Source: Paraprevotella sp. (lineage in GTDB: Bacteria > Bacteroidota > Bacteroidia > Bacteroidales > Bacteroidaceae). Taken from it: a DNA stretch of 64,000 nt. This document shows positions 1-9,922 of this stretch, in pieces. The notes beneath the pieces were generated by a model. It did no database searches. It saw only the letters and a list, made by a program, of their open reading frames with translations, and was not told the origin of the DNA. The translations under genes and the position numbers were made by a program. Positions within the stretch are counted from its first letter, which is position 1. Each line of letters begins with the position of its first letter. The stretch is from the NCBI GenBank assembly GCA_017937925.1, contig JAGBCQ010000017.1, positions 41,401 through 105,400 on the forward strand, given 5' to 3'.

Positions 1-6
1 AGAGCG

Positions 7-15
7 TAATTTTGC
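7..15 (+). promoter_or_regulatory. -7 box of the ilvD promoter
   Basis: TAATTTTGC fits the Bacteroidetes -7 consensus TAnnTTTGC and lies 36 bases before the ilvD start. The matching -33 element would fall outside the window, so only half of the promoter is visible. Confidence 0.6.
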
Positions 16-50
16 ACATTTAGACAAACAAACATAAAATAAAGATAAAG

Positions 51-1853
51 ATGAAACACAAACTACGTAGCGCTCAGAGTACTGAGGGGCGTCGAATGGC
101 AGGCGCACGCGCATTGTGGGTAGCTAATGGTATGAAGCATGAGCAATTTGGAAAACCCATTATTGCAATAGCCAATTCTTTCACACAGTTCGTTCCGGGA
201 CATACCCATTTGCATGAGATAGGTCAATTGGTAAAGGCCGAAATCGAAAAGTTGGGTTGTTATGCGGCAGAGTTCAATACTATAGCTATTGATGATGGTA
301 TCGCTATGGGGCATGATGGTATGCTGTATTCATTGCCATCACGTGATATTATTGCCGATAGTGTGGAATATATGGTAAATGCTCATAAGGCGGATGCTTT
401 GGTGTGTATATCCAACTGCGATAAGATTACGCCGGGAATGTTGATGGCTAGTATGCGATTGAATATCCCTACGGTATTTGTTTCAGGTGGTCCGATGGAA
501 GCGCATAAATATAATGGCGAAAATGCGGATTTGATTACGGCAATGATTAAAGGCGCCGATACGTCCGTGTCGGATGGAGAAATACAGAAAATTGAGAGTT
601 GTGCTTGTCCGGGTTGCGGAAGTTGCTCCGGTATGTTTACAGCTAATTCAATGAACAGCCTGACTGAAGCTATCGGTTTGTCTTTGCCGGGTAATGGTAC
701 AATATTGGCAACACATGCCAATCGTATCCGTTTGTTTAAAGATGCAGCCAAGTTGGTGGTAGAAAACGCCTATAAATATTATGAGCAAGGTGACGAAAGT
801 GTACTTCCGAAAAGTATTGCTACACGTCAAGCATTCATGAACGCAATGACATTGGATATAGCAATGGGCGGTTCTTCTAATACCGTATTACATTTGTTGG
901 CGGTAGCGAACGAGGCCGGTGTTGATTTCAAAATGTCGGATATTGACGCCTTGAGTAGAAAAGTACCTTGCTTATGCAAGTTGTCGCCTAACACGCAGAA
1001 GTATTCCATGCAGGATTGCAACCGTGCCGGAGGTATTCTCAATATTATGGCAGAGTTGAAGAAAGCAGGTTTGTTGGATTTGACTTGTAACCGTGTGAAT
1101 GGTACGACTCTAGGAGAAGATATAGATAAGTATTGCATCACAAATGCAGAAATTGATTCGGAAGCCAAACGTATCTATAGCAGTGCGCCCGGAATGGTGT
1201 TTAGTAACAAGATGGGCTCTCAAGACAATACTTTTGCCGAATTGGATACAGACAGACAGAATGGTTGTATCCGTTGCGTGGAAAATGCTTATAGCAAGGA
1301 TGGCGGTTTGGCTGTACTGTTTGGGAATATAGCTCAGGACGGATGTGTTGTGAAGACTGCAGGAGTAGATGAAAGTATATGGCACTTTACAGGCCCGGCA
1401 AAAGTCTTTGATTCGCAAGAGGATGCTTGTGAGGATATTTTAAGCGGAGCAGTAGTAAGTGGCGATGTTGTTGTCATTACTCACGAAGGTCCTAAGGGCG
1501 GTCCGGGTATGCAAGAAATGTTATATCCAACATCTTATTTGAAAAGCCGTCATTTAGGTAAGGAATGTGCATTGATAACAGACGGACGTTTCTCAGGAGG
1601 AACGTCAGGATTAAGTATCGGTCATATCTCACCGGAAGCGGCTGCCGGCGGTAATATCGGTAAAATTGTGGATGGTGATATTATAGAAATAGATATTCCT
1701 AGTAGAAGTATTAACGTGAAGTTGACCGACGAAGAGTTGGCTGCACGTCCGCAACGCCCAATGCAAAGGAATCGTGTTGTACCTAAATCATTGAAAGCGT
1801 ATGCATCAATGGTAAGTTCTGCCGATAAAGGTGGAGTACGTATTATAGACTAA
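51..1853 (+). CDS. ilvD: dihydroxy-acid dehydratase
   Basis: Cytoplasmic Fe-S enzyme that dehydrates the dihydroxy acids in valine and isoleucine synthesis, the step before the final transamination. At 600 residues it has the usual length for the family. The iron-sulphur/Mg signature segments are visible: [10 protein letters not shown] at residues 121-130 and [15 protein letters not shown] at about 186-200. The C-terminal swivelling domain carries [20 protein letters not shown]. It is the first gene of the ilv cluster, with ilvB following after 10 bases, so the two are surely co-transcribed. The start at 51 sits just behind a good -7 box and gives the expected N-terminus with the [17 protein letters not shown] segment. 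Confidence 0.98.
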   Translation: MKHKLRSAQSTEGRRMAGARALWVANGMKHEQFGKPIIAIANSFTQFVPGHTHLHEIGQLVKAEIEKLGCYAAEFNTIAIDDGIAMGHDGMLYSLPSRDIIADSVEYMVNAHKADALVCISNCDKITPGMLMASMRLNIPTVFVSGGPMEAHKYNGENADLITAMIKGADTSVSDGEIQKIESCACPGCGSCSGMFTANSMNSLTEAIGLSLPGNGTILATHANRIRLFKDAAKLVVENAYKYYEQGDESVLPKSIATRQAFMNAMTLDIAMGGSSNTVLHLLAVANEAGVDFKMSDIDALSRKVPCLCKLSPNTQKYSMQDCNRAGGILNIMAELKKAGLLDLTCNRVNGTTLGEDIDKYCITNAEIDSEAKRIYSSAPGMVFSNKMGSQDNTFAELDTDRQNGCIRCVENAYSKDGGLAVLFGNIAQDGCVVKTAGVDESIWHFTGPAKVFDSQEDACEDILSGAVVSGDVVVITHEGPKGGPGMQEMLYPTSYLKSRHLGKECALITDGRFSGGTSGLSIGHISPEAAAGGNIGKIVDGDIIEIDIPSRSINVKLTDEELAARPQRPMQRNRVVPKSLKAYASMVSSADKGGVRIID

Positions 1854-1863
1854 ATGAAAGACT

Positions 1864-3567
1864 ATGGCAAAAGAAAGAATAACAGGTGCGGAGGCTTTGA
1901 TGCGCTCTTTGGAAAATGAAGGTGTGAAAACACTTTTCGGATATCCCGGAGGTGCAATCATGCCAGTCTATGACGCATTATATGATCATAAAGACACGTT
2001 GTATCATGTTTTGGTGAGACATGAGCAAGGAGCTGTGCATGCAGCGCAAGGTTATGCCCGTGTTTCTGGTAAGGTTGGTTGTTCGATAGTAACAAGCGGA
2101 CCGGGAGCAACGAATACGATTACAGGTATTGCAGATGCAATGATTGATTCAACACCGGTGGTCGTAATATGCGGACAGGTGGGTACGTCCATGTTGGGAA
2201 CGGATGCTTTTCAAGAGGTCGATGTCGTGGGTATAACTCAACCAATCTCTAAATGGAGCTATCAGATTCGTCGTGCAGAGGATATTGCTTGGGCTGTGAG
2301 TCGTGCTTTTTATATAGCAAAAAGCGGACGCCCGGGACCGGTCGTTCTTGACTTTGCAAAAAATGCACAAACAGCAATGGTAGATTATGAACCACAACAA
2401 GTGGATTTCATCCGAAGCTATAATCCCGTACCGGAAATTGACATGGATGCGGTGCGTCAGGCAGCGCGTATGATAAATTCATCCGTAAAACCGTTCGTAT
2501 TAGTAGGACAAGGTGTGGAGCTAGGAAATGCTCGTCAAGAATTGAGAGCTTTTTTAGAAAAAGCACAGATACCTGCCGGTTGTACGATGTTAGGTCTTTC
2601 TGCATTACCTTCTGACCATCCATTGAATATGGGAATGTTGGGTATGCATGGCAACTTGGGACCAAATGTCATGACCAATCAGTGTGATTTGCTGATAGCT
2701 GTCGGTATGCGTTTCGATGACAGAGTGACAGGAAATTTGAAAAACTATGCTAAACAAGCTAAAGTTATTCACTTTGAAATTGACCCCTCTGAGATAAACA
2801 AGAACGTAAAGGTTAATCTCGCTGTTTTAGGAGATTGCAAGCAGACATTGGCTGCTGTTACAGAACTTTTGGAAGAAACAAAACATCAAAGTTGGATTGA
2901 CGGGTTCAAACCATACGCAGAAAAAGAATATAATAAGGTAATAAAGAAAGCACTTGAACCAAGTGAAGGACCGCTTTTGATGGGAGAAGTTGTGGCAAAA
3001 GTTAGCGAAGCTACTAATCACGAGGCTGTATTGGTTACAGATGTTGGACAAAATCAATTGTTTGGTTGTCGTTACTTCAGATTCAAGAAGGGACGTAGCA
3101 CAATCACGTCCGGTGGTTGTGGTACTATGGGATTTGGCTTACCTGCAGCGATTGGTGCTACATTTGGAGCGCCTGAAAGAACGGTTTGTATGTTCTGTGG
3201 AGATGGCGGTTTGCAAATGACAATTCAGGAGTTAGGAACCATCATGGAGCAGCAAGCACCTGTTAAGATAATTCTTCTTAACAACAACTATCTTGGTAAT
3301 GTGCGCCAATGGCAAGCAATGTTCTTCAATCATCGTTATTCGTTTACTCCTATGGCTAATCCGGATTACGAAATGATAGCAAAAGCGTATGGTATTCCGG
3401 TGCGCACGGTTATTGAACGAGGAGACCTAAATGACGCAATACAAGAAATGATAACGACAGACGGCCCATTCCTGTTGCAATGTGCCGTTATGGAAGAGGA
3501 TAATGTTCTTCCGATGACACCTCCCGGAGCGGATGTGGATGATATGTTGTTGGAAGTGGAAAATTAA
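1864..3567 (+). CDS. ilvB: acetolactate synthase, large (catalytic) subunit
   Basis: ThDP-dependent enzyme that condenses pyruvate with pyruvate or 2-oxobutyrate, the first common step of valine/leucine and isoleucine synthesis. At 567 residues it is full length. In order: an N-terminal pyrimidine-binding domain with the catalytic glutamate in VLVRHEQGAVHAAQGYAR (about residues 47-64), a central FAD-type domain, and a C-terminal ThDP-binding domain with the GDG...NN signature (GDGGLQMTIQELG ... LLNNNYLG). It needs the regulatory subunit encoded 23 bases downstream. Spacing to ilvD is 10 bases, consistent with one transcript. Confidence 0.98.
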   Translation: MAKERITGAEALMRSLENEGVKTLFGYPGGAIMPVYDALYDHKDTLYHVLVRHEQGAVHAAQGYARVSGKVGCSIVTSGPGATNTITGIADAMIDSTPVVVICGQVGTSMLGTDAFQEVDVVGITQPISKWSYQIRRAEDIAWAVSRAFYIAKSGRPGPVVLDFAKNAQTAMVDYEPQQVDFIRSYNPVPEIDMDAVRQAARMINSSVKPFVLVGQGVELGNARQELRAFLEKAQIPAGCTMLGLSALPSDHPLNMGMLGMHGNLGPNVMTNQCDLLIAVGMRFDDRVTGNLKNYAKQAKVIHFEIDPSEINKNVKVNLAVLGDCKQTLAAVTELLEETKHQSWIDGFKPYAEKEYNKVIKKALEPSEGPLLMGEVVAKVSEATNHEAVLVTDVGQNQLFGCRYFRFKKGRSTITSGGCGTMGFGLPAAIGATFGAPERTVCMFCGDGGLQMTIQELGTIMEQQAPVKIILLNNNYLGNVRQWQAMFFNHRYSFTPMANPDYEMIAKAYGIPVRTVIERGDLNDAIQEMITTDGPFLLQCAVMEEDNVLPMTPPGADVDDMLLEVEN

Positions 3568-3590
3568 ATTAGAACGAAATCATAAAAGAT

Positions 3591-4208
3591 ATGGCAGAAC
3601 AACATAATGACTGCAATACATGCGGTAAGTGTAATGGAGCGCAGGCGAATTGTACTCAGCAAGAGCAGCAAACACTTTATACCATATTGATTTACTCAGA
3701 GAATATAGCCGGTTTGCTCAGTCAGATAACAGCGGTATTTACGCGTCGTCAAGTTAACATAGAGAGTTTGAATGTATGTGCTTCCTCAACGCCGGGTGTC
3801 CATAAATACACCATCACTTGTTATTGTGACGAGGAGATGGCAAAGATGCTGACTAAGCAGATTGAGAAAAAGATAGATGTTCTCCAAGCAAACTATTTTA
3901 CTGATGACGAGATTTTTATATTGGAAACGTCCTTACTGAAAATTTCAACGCCTAAAATGCTTGAGGACGCTACGGTGAGTAAGATAGTGCGTTTGCATGA
4001 TGCTCGCATCGTTGAAGTTAATCCGACATACGCAACAATTGAAAAGACCGGTATTACTGAAGATATACTTTCATTGTATAATAGTTTAAACGAATTGGGT
4101 GTTATTCTTCAGTTTGTACGTTCAGGAAGAATTTGTATCACTAAGAGTTATGTAGAACTTCTTGACGAGTATTTGACAGAGCGAGAAAGAAAGCGTTTGC
4201 AACATTAA
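3591..4208 (+). CDS. ilvN: acetolactate synthase, small (regulatory) subunit with Cys-rich N-terminus
   Basis: Regulatory subunit of acetolactate synthase; its ACT domain normally binds valine for feedback inhibition. Residues about 28-100 form the ACT domain (TLYTILIYSENIAGLLSQIT, then RRQVNIESLNV), and the rest is the C-terminal ALS small-subunit domain. At 205 residues it is longer than the usual 160-190 because of an N-terminal extension rich in cysteine: C8, C11, C14 and C21 in the spacing CxxCxxC-x6-C. No later methionine could serve as the start without cutting into the ACT domain, so the extension is probably real. It is followed after 12 bases by the thioesterase gene. Confidence 0.95.
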   Translation: MAEQHNDCNTCGKCNGAQANCTQQEQQTLYTILIYSENIAGLLSQITAVFTRRQVNIESLNVCASSTPGVHKYTITCYCDEEMAKMLTKQIEKKIDVLQANYFTDDEIFILETSLLKISTPKMLEDATVSKIVRLHDARIVEVNPTYATIEKTGITEDILSLYNSLNELGVILQFVRSGRICITKSYVELLDEYLTERERKRLQH

Positions 4209-4220
4209 ACAAGCAATAAG

Positions 4221-4985
4221 ATGAAGGAAAAAGTAGGTTCATATACTTTACAAGTAGAACCATTTCATGTGGATTTCTCAGGAAAGTTGTTGATAGGAGT
4301 GCTCGGTAATCATTTCTTGAATTGTGCTGGCTATCATGCTAAAGAGCGCGGCTTCGGCATTGCAGAGATAAATGAAAGTAATTTTACTTGGGTGTTGTCG
4401 CGCTTGGCAATAGAGTTGAATGACCTCCCCAACCAATATGAAACGTTTACGATACAAACGTGGGTAGAGAATGTGTATCGTTTGTTCACGGATCGTAACT
4501 TCGCAGTTTACGACAAGGACAATAATGTATGCGGTTATGCCCGCTCAGTTTGGGCGATGATAAATATTGATACACGCAAACCAGCAGACCTTTTGACATT
4601 ACACGGCGGAAATATCGTAGATTATATAGAAACAGAAAAAAGTTGTCCGATAGAGAAACCGAGTCGCATCAAGGTTGGGAGTGCGATGCCAATGCGAACA
4701 ATAGAAACTTATTACAGTGATATAGATATCAATGGTCATGTTAATAGTATTAAGTACATAGAACATATCCTTGATTTATTCTCTAAAGATTGGTATAACA
4801 ATAAAAGAATTAAACGCTTTGAAATGGCTTATGTTGCTGAAACTTACTTCGGAGAGACGTTAAGTTTCTATCGCGATGAAGTAGAGGATGGCACATTTGA
4901 CATCGAAGTGCGCAAGAATGTCGGTGGAGAGGTGCCCGAAGGTGAATTGGTTTGCCGTAGTAAGGTGGTTTTTGTTAACAAATAG
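4221..4985 (+). CDS. acyl-ACP thioesterase (double hotdog fold)
   Basis: Hydrolyses acyl-ACP to free fatty acid. The 254 residues fit a tandem hotdog-fold FatA/FatB-type bacterial enzyme. The second hotdog carries the catalytic loop DINGHVNSIKYIEHI (about residues 173-187) with the conserved Asn-x-His; the N-terminal half shows AEINESNFTWVLSRLAIEL. It lies inside the ilv cluster, 12 bases after ilvN and before ilvC. I recall the same placement in Bacteroides. The link to branched-chain amino acids (for example handling branched acyl chains) is inference. The nearby ilvC has its own promoter, so this may be the last gene of the first transcript. Confidence 0.9.
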   Translation: MKEKVGSYTLQVEPFHVDFSGKLLIGVLGNHFLNCAGYHAKERGFGIAEINESNFTWVLSRLAIELNDLPNQYETFTIQTWVENVYRLFTDRNFAVYDKDNNVCGYARSVWAMINIDTRKPADLLTLHGGNIVDYIETEKSCPIEKPSRIKVGSAMPMRTIETYYSDIDINGHVNSIKYIEHILDLFSKDWYNNKRIKRFEMAYVAETYFGETLSFYRDEVEDGTFDIEVRKNVGGEVPEGELVCRSKVVFVNK

Positions 4986-4994
4986 CTACGAAAC

Positions 4995-5026
4995 TTAGGC
5001 AAAACCAAATAATTTTGTATTTTTGC
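4995..5026 (+). promoter_or_regulatory. ilvC promoter
   Basis: TATTTTTGC at 5018-5026 is a full match to the -7 consensus. A weak -33 element (TTAG, 4995-4998) lies 19 bases upstream. The ilvC start is 68 bases downstream of the -7 box. This implies that ilvC can be transcribed separately from ilvDBN-thioesterase. Confidence 0.6.
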
Positions 5027-5093
5027 AATTGATTTAGTAACAAAACGAATTATTATTAAAAACGCGACACAGTCGCATAAAAACAAAAATAAA

Positions 5094-6137
5094 ATGGCAG
5101 AACTTAATTTTGGCGGTGTTATCGAGACAGTGATGACCCGTGAAGAGTTTCCTTTGGAAAAGGCTCGTGAAATTTTAAAGAATGAAACCATTGCGGTTTT
5201 AGGTTATGGAGTACAAGGTCCTGGACAGGCATGCAACTTGCGCGACAATGGTTTCAATGTAATCGTTGGACAACGTCCCGGAAAAACTTATGATAAGGCA
5301 GTAGCCGATGGTTGGGTTCCTGGTGAGACTTTGTTCTCACTAGAGGAAGCTGCTGAAAAAGGTACAATCGTTTGTATGTTGCTTTCTGATGCAGCGCAAA
5401 TGCAATTATGGCCCACAATCAAGCCTTATTTGACTGCAGGAAAAACACTTTACTTCTCTCATGGTTTCGCAATCAATTGGAGCGATCGCACCGGTGTGGT
5501 ACCTCCAACGGATATTGATGTTATTATGGTTGCACCTAAGGGTTCAGGTACTTCTTTGCGTACGATGTTCCTTGAAGGTCGTGGATTGAATTCATCTTAT
5601 GCAATCTATCAAGATGCAAGCGGTAAGGCTTTGGATAAGGTATTGGCATTTGGTATCGGTATCGGTTCTGGTTATATGTTTGAAACAACATTCAAGCGTG
5701 AGGCAACTTCAGACTTGACTGGTGAGCGTGGCTCTTTGATGGGTGCTATTCAGGGTTTGTTGTTGGCACAGTACGAGGTGTTACGTGAGAACGGACATAC
5801 TCCTTCAGAAGCTTTCAACGAGACTGTAGAGGAGTTGACACAATCATTGATGCCTTTGTTCGCAAAGAACGGTATGGATTGGATGTACGCAAACTGTTCA
5901 ACAACTGCTCAACGTGGTGCTTTGGATTGGATGGGTCCTTTCCATGATGCGATTAAACCGGTAGTTGAGAAATTGTACCATAGTGTAGTGACAGGTAACG
6001 AGGCTCAAATCTCTATCGATTCTAACTCTAAACCTGACTATCGCGTTAAGTTGGAAGCAGAGCTGAAAGCATTGCACGATAGTGAAATGTGGCGCACAGC
6101 AGAAACAGTTCGTCAGTTGCGTCCTGAGAACAACTAA
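5094..6137 (+). CDS. ilvC: ketol-acid reductoisomerase (NADP+)
   Basis: Isomerises and reduces acetolactate or acetohydroxybutyrate to the dihydroxy acids that IlvD uses. At 347 residues it is the short class I form with a single C-terminal knotted domain. The Rossmann loop reads AVLGYGVQGPGQACNLRDNG (about residues 35-54). The metal/substrate residues sit in the helical domain around DLTGERGSLMGAIQG and the later E-rich segments. It has its own promoter and a strong terminator, so it forms a separate unit beside the other ilv genes. Confidence 0.97.
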   Translation: MAELNFGGVIETVMTREEFPLEKAREILKNETIAVLGYGVQGPGQACNLRDNGFNVIVGQRPGKTYDKAVADGWVPGETLFSLEEAAEKGTIVCMLLSDAAQMQLWPTIKPYLTAGKTLYFSHGFAINWSDRTGVVPPTDIDVIMVAPKGSGTSLRTMFLEGRGLNSSYAIYQDASGKALDKVLAFGIGIGSGYMFETTFKREATSDLTGERGSLMGAIQGLLLAQYEVLRENGHTPSEAFNETVEELTQSLMPLFAKNGMDWMYANCSTTAQRGALDWMGPFHDAIKPVVEKLYHSVVTGNEAQISIDSNSKPDYRVKLEAELKALHDSEMWRTAETVRQLRPENN

Positions 6138-6170
6138 GAACTTGACAGAGGAATCTGTCAGTATAGGATA

Positions 6171-6199
6171 AAGGTTGAGTTATTGCTCAACCTTTTTTG
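6171..6199 (+). terminator. ilvC rho-independent terminator
   Basis: Nine-base stem AAGGTTGAG (6171-6179) pairs with CTCAACCTT (6186-6194) around a six-base loop and runs into a T tract. A smaller hairpin (GACAGA/TCTGTC, 6144-6159) precedes it. Confidence 0.9.
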
Positions 6200-6348
6200 T
6201 TTTCATAAAGTAATAATCTAATCCTTAAAAATATTGTGGCGCGCTATGCTTCTTTTAATGCACCAACTAATAGCCCACACTCATATAATAAGGTGTATGA
6301 TAATGTATTCGTAAAAGTTATTCAGTTAGTGCATTTACTCATAAAAAT

Positions 6349-6384
6349 GATATGCGCCTTGAACTGCTGTTCAAAGCGCATATC
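6349..6384 (-). terminator. hairpin terminator downstream of the ppiD-like gene
   Basis: GATATGCGC (6349-6357) pairs with GCGCATATC (6376-6384), and inside it TTGAAC pairs with GTTCAA around TGCT. On the minus strand the hairpin is followed by ATTTTTATG. It lies 26 bases after the stop of the minus-strand foldase gene. Confidence 0.8.
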
Positions 6385-6409
6385 GTATATTTACAAAGTT
6401 TATTTCTTC

Positions 6410-8557
6410 TTAGTAGAAAATGTAGCGGTTGTCTTCTACTTCTGCTTTTTCGTAAAGTTCGTTAATGAAACGGCTGGCACCACGTAAGTTCATTGTTTCT
6501 TGTTGGGTAGTTTCTTTCTTGATATCGAAAGTTTCAGCTGTTTTGTTCTTACCGATTACTTGTACGGTGTATACACCGCCATTACCTTTCACCGGACCGG
6601 CAAAGTTGTTTACTTCTGTTTTTGCAGTGATAGCACTTATGATAGGTTCACTTGCACCAGTCTTAACGATGAAAGTAAGAGAGTTAAATGTAACGTGCTT
6701 GATGGTGTCTGTTACGATACCTTCAACCTTCATAGCGTCAGCAAGACTCTTTACGTTAGCTAGTTTCTCAATGAGAAGTTCTGCTTTTTTATCTTTAATG
6801 ACCTCTTGAGTCAAATAGTCTTTAACATCTTCTAATTTGCGGTAACCCTCTTTGTGAATGCCGGTTAGTATAACCACTAACATGTGGTCGTTGTTGCCAC
6901 ATTCGTAGAGAGGTGATACGTCGCCCACTTCTGTATCTTCATTGAATACCCATCTAAGAACGTCGCGAGTACTCTTTACTCCGGCAACAGAGTGTTCATT
7001 GCTGAACATATCTTTACGCTCTTGAAGATTGTAACCTTCTTTCAGTGCATTAGCCTCAATGTCTTCTTGAGACGGGTTAGAGGCAATAAAGTGACTGAAG
7101 TCATTATATGCCTTAGCATAGGTTTCTTTACTGAATTCAATCGGACGCTTTATGACAGCTACATCATATTTGGTTATCATAGCGCGACGGTCAGTTACTT
7201 GTGCTATGATGCAACCTTGTGCAAAGTCAATTTTCTCAAATTTGTTGATAGGCGCATTAGTGATAGTTTTGATGAACTTCAAGTTATCTTCACTCATGAT
7301 AGCTCCTTCGTAGTCGCGAGAAGTAATCCAAGTTTTTTCTCCTGTTTGGTTGTATTTCTTTGCGATAGAGTCAAAAGCAATACCACTGTTCAATGCTGTC
7401 ATTATGCTGTCTGCAGTCTTTTCAATAGCCTCCATGTCTGCACCACTTACCTGAATTTGACGAAGTTGAATAGAATCAGGAGCGGTTACTTTGGCATTCA
7501 TCTTAATGATGTTCATAGTGTTGTCACCTGCATTAAAGTAAGGTTGTTTTATTTCGCCTACTGCCAAGGTGTCAAAACTTGCTGAAATATCTGTTGGGAA
7601 AATGTTCTTGCTGACAGGTAAAACGCTGTATGAGATTGTAGAACCGCTCTCACGTACAATTTTAGCGATGTCGCCACCGGCAGCTAAAGCTTGAGCAGTT
7701 TCTTCCATTTCCTTATCTAAGGCTGCTTTATCCTCAGCGCTTGCTTTAACTTGAATATCGATGAACTTAATGTCACGACTTTCGGCAAGTTGTTTGAATG
7801 TTTCCTTTTGCTGGTTGTATTTAACCTTCAAATCGTTTTCTTCAACCTGAACGTCATTGTCGTTGATTGTTGAGTAAGGAAGTGCTGCGATAACAATGTC
7901 GCTTTCGTTAGTACGATTACCAAATACCGCGTTGGCTGTGATTTTGTTTGTCAAAAGTGACTTTGCCAAAAGAGTTTGATATTTTTCATTTAGAGTCTCT
8001 TGACGAAGTGATTTCTCGATGAACATCCAGAAGTTGTAAAGTCCGTTGTAATACTCAATGTACTCCAGTGGCATTTGAGCGTTGTTCTTCATAGCTTCGT
8101 AGTCTGCGAGGAATTTCTTCAAAAGATTTGCATCAAAGCGTCCTGTCTGTTCGTTTCTGAACGGAGTCTGCATCAACAAAGGACTAGTGCCGGCAGTAAT
8201 GATAGATTGAATTTCAGCGTCAGTTACTGTCAATCCTAGTTTGTCAGCTTCTTTTTCTAAAAGTTTATTGTTGACATAAGCGCTCCATACTTGGTCGCGG
8301 ATTTGTGCAATTTGCTCATCGTTGACAGCTGAGTTACCACTTGTAAATTTCACAACGTCAAGGTACTCGTCCACTAAGTCTTGAAACTCGTGTACGGATA
8401 CACCTTCACCGTAAACTTCTCCTACTTGTTGTCTGCTCTCATTGGTAGCAGATTGAATGGAACGCATCGCTTCTTCTGCGATAAATGCGAAAAGTGCCAA
8501 GCCGAGTATGATAACCAGCAATGGACCTTTTGATCTGATTTTTTGTAATGTTGCCAT
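6410..8557 (-). CDS. membrane-anchored peptidyl-prolyl isomerase (PpiD/SurA type)
   Basis: Periplasmic folding factor for exported and outer membrane proteins. The protein has 715 residues. A single N-terminal membrane anchor follows the basic start (residues about 12-32, GPLLVIILGLALFAFIAEEA). Next comes a SurA_N-like helical region (about 35-210), then a parvulin-type rotamase region around residues 340-450, and a long C-terminal part without recognisable motifs. One transmembrane segment plus a parvulin core is the PpiD layout. It is the last gene of a minus-strand envelope cluster (coaX, OMP, lptC, CNNM protein), about 100 bases from its neighbour, and ends at a clear terminator. Confidence 0.9.
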   Translation of the reverse strand: MATLQKIRSKGPLLVIILGLALFAFIAEEAMRSIQSATNESRQQVGEVYGEGVSVHEFQDLVDEYLDVVKFTSGNSAVNDEQIAQIRDQVWSAYVNNKLLEKEADKLGLTVTDAEIQSIITAGTSPLLMQTPFRNEQTGRFDANLLKKFLADYEAMKNNAQMPLEYIEYYNGLYNFWMFIEKSLRQETLNEKYQTLLAKSLLTNKITANAVFGNRTNESDIVIAALPYSTINDNDVQVEENDLKVKYNQQKETFKQLAESRDIKFIDIQVKASAEDKAALDKEMEETAQALAAGGDIAKIVRESGSTISYSVLPVSKNIFPTDISASFDTLAVGEIKQPYFNAGDNTMNIIKMNAKVTAPDSIQLRQIQVSGADMEAIEKTADSIMTALNSGIAFDSIAKKYNQTGEKTWITSRDYEGAIMSEDNLKFIKTITNAPINKFEKIDFAQGCIIAQVTDRRAMITKYDVAVIKRPIEFSKETYAKAYNDFSHFIASNPSQEDIEANALKEGYNLQERKDMFSNEHSVAGVKSTRDVLRWVFNEDTEVGDVSPLYECGNNDHMLVVILTGIHKEGYRKLEDVKDYLTQEVIKDKKAELLIEKLANVKSLADAMKVEGIVTDTIKHVTFNSLTFIVKTGASEPIISAITAKTEVNNFAGPVKGNGGVYTVQVIGKNKTAETFDIKKETTQQETMNLRGASRFINELYEKAEVEDNRYIFY

Positions 8558-8656
8558 TGATTAGATGTTTTTATATTGTTTTTCTTTTTTACGTTTTAAG
8601 CGCACGAAGTTACGAATTTCTTTGCATATATGGGGTATATTTGCCTTAAAAAATGG

Positions 8657-9922
8657 TTATTCCGCAATTTTCAGTCGAACGAGCTCTATTTTTGTCGTTG
8701 TGTTTTTGATTATTTTAAACTCCAAATTGTCAAACTTCACAACTTCGTTGAGTTTGGGGAAACTTTGATGACGGTGAAGTATCAAACCATTTACCGTGAC
8801 ATATTCATCCGATTCTGGAAGTGAGATATTCAGTAATTCATTAGCTTTTTCAACTTCCAATCGACCGGAGATAACATACTCGTTCGGGTTGATTTGTTTT
8901 GCGATATAGTTTGTATTATCGTGTTCATCTTCGATTTCACCAAATATTTCTTCAACCAAGTCCTCCAATGTAACCAAACCGGATGTACCGCCAAACTCAT
9001 CAACAACAATAGCAATAGATTTCTTCTGTTGCATGAATTTCTGCATGAGTTTTTGTGCCGGCATGGTCTCAGGTACAATAGGAATTTCGCGGATGTGTTT
9101 GCTCCAGTCCGTTGGGTTGTTGAACATTTCTGACGAGTGAATAAACCCTATGACATGGTCGATGTCTTCTTCGTACACGATGATTTTTGAGATACCACTT
9201 TCAATGAACAAACTCTTTAATGTCTCAATTGAAGCAGAGGCTTCTACCGCTTCAATCTCAGTTCGTGGTATCATACAGTCACGCACCTTAACTTCTGAAA
9301 AACTTAAGGCATTCCTGAATATCTTGATTTCATCTGTTATTCGCTTCTCGTCTTGAGTTGATTCAATGCTTGACTGAATCAAATTGTCTAAGTCAATCTT
9401 CGTAAATGCTTGTTCTGATGCAGTTTTGTTAATCTGTAACCCAAACAAATGTAGAATGCCTCGCGATAAAGCACTCGTGAATTTAGAGATTGGATATAAA
9501 ATGATATAGATGATGAATGCAGGGACTGCAAAAGTCCTAAGCATTAGGTTGGGATTGACTTTAAATAAGGTTTTAGGGAGGAATTCACCGGTTACTAAAA
9601 CGATGAGTGTTGAAATCAGCGTTTGTAATGTAACTTGTGCACCTTCATTATGGATGTTGATGGGCTCTAACAGGAACGTATTGATAACTTCTGCCATCAA
9701 AATACCGTAAACGACCAATGCGATATTGTTACCAACCAATATTGTTGATATGAAGTCGTTGGGACGATTATAAAATATAGAAAGAATCTTAGATGTTAAG
9801 TTTTCATTGTTTTTGTCCAATTCCGCCCTAAGCTTATTGGAAGAAACGAAAGCGATTTCCATCCCGGAGAAAAAAGCCGAGAATAGGAGGATGATAATGA
9901 TTTCTATAATAGTTAATGTCAT
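8657..9922 (-). CDS. CNNM/CorC-family membrane protein (DUF21, CBS pair, CorC/HlyC domain)
   Basis: Putative inner-membrane divalent-cation transporter or efflux regulator of the 'hemolysin C' family; Bacteroidetes GldE belongs to the same family. The 421 residues hold an N-terminal DUF21 membrane domain with four hydrophobic segments (1-190), a CBS-domain pair (about 210-330; [15 protein letters not shown] opens it), and a C-terminal CorC_HlyC domain beginning after [20 protein letters not shown]. The start codon overlaps the stop of lptC by four bases (ATGA), so the two are translationally coupled. I do not infer a specific ion. Confidence 0.9.
   Translation of the reverse strand: MTLTIIEIIIILLFSAFFSGMEIAFVSSNKLRAELDKNNENLTSKILSIFYNRPNDFISTILVGNNIALVVYGILMAEVINTFLLEPINIHNEGAQVTLQTLISTLIVLVTGEFLPKTLFKVNPNLMLRTFAVPAFIIYIILYPISKFTSALSRGILHLFGLQINKTASEQAFTKIDLDNLIQSSIESTQDEKRITDEIKIFRNALSFSEVKVRDCMIPRTEIEAVEASASIETLKSLFIESGISKIIVYEEDIDHVIGFIHSSEMFNNPTDWSKHIREIPIVPETMPAQKLMQKFMQQKKSIAIVVDEFGGTSGLVTLEDLVEEIFGEIEDEHDNTNYIAKQINPNEYVISGRLEVEKANELLNISLPESDEYVTVNGLILHRHQSFPKLNEVVKFDNLEFKIIKNTTTKIELVRLKIAE

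Noticed and set aside
6992-7585. 197-residue open frame opposite the ppiD-like gene
   Set aside because: Shadow of a well-supported gene on the other strand; no promoter, cysteine/phenylalanine-rich nonsense composition.
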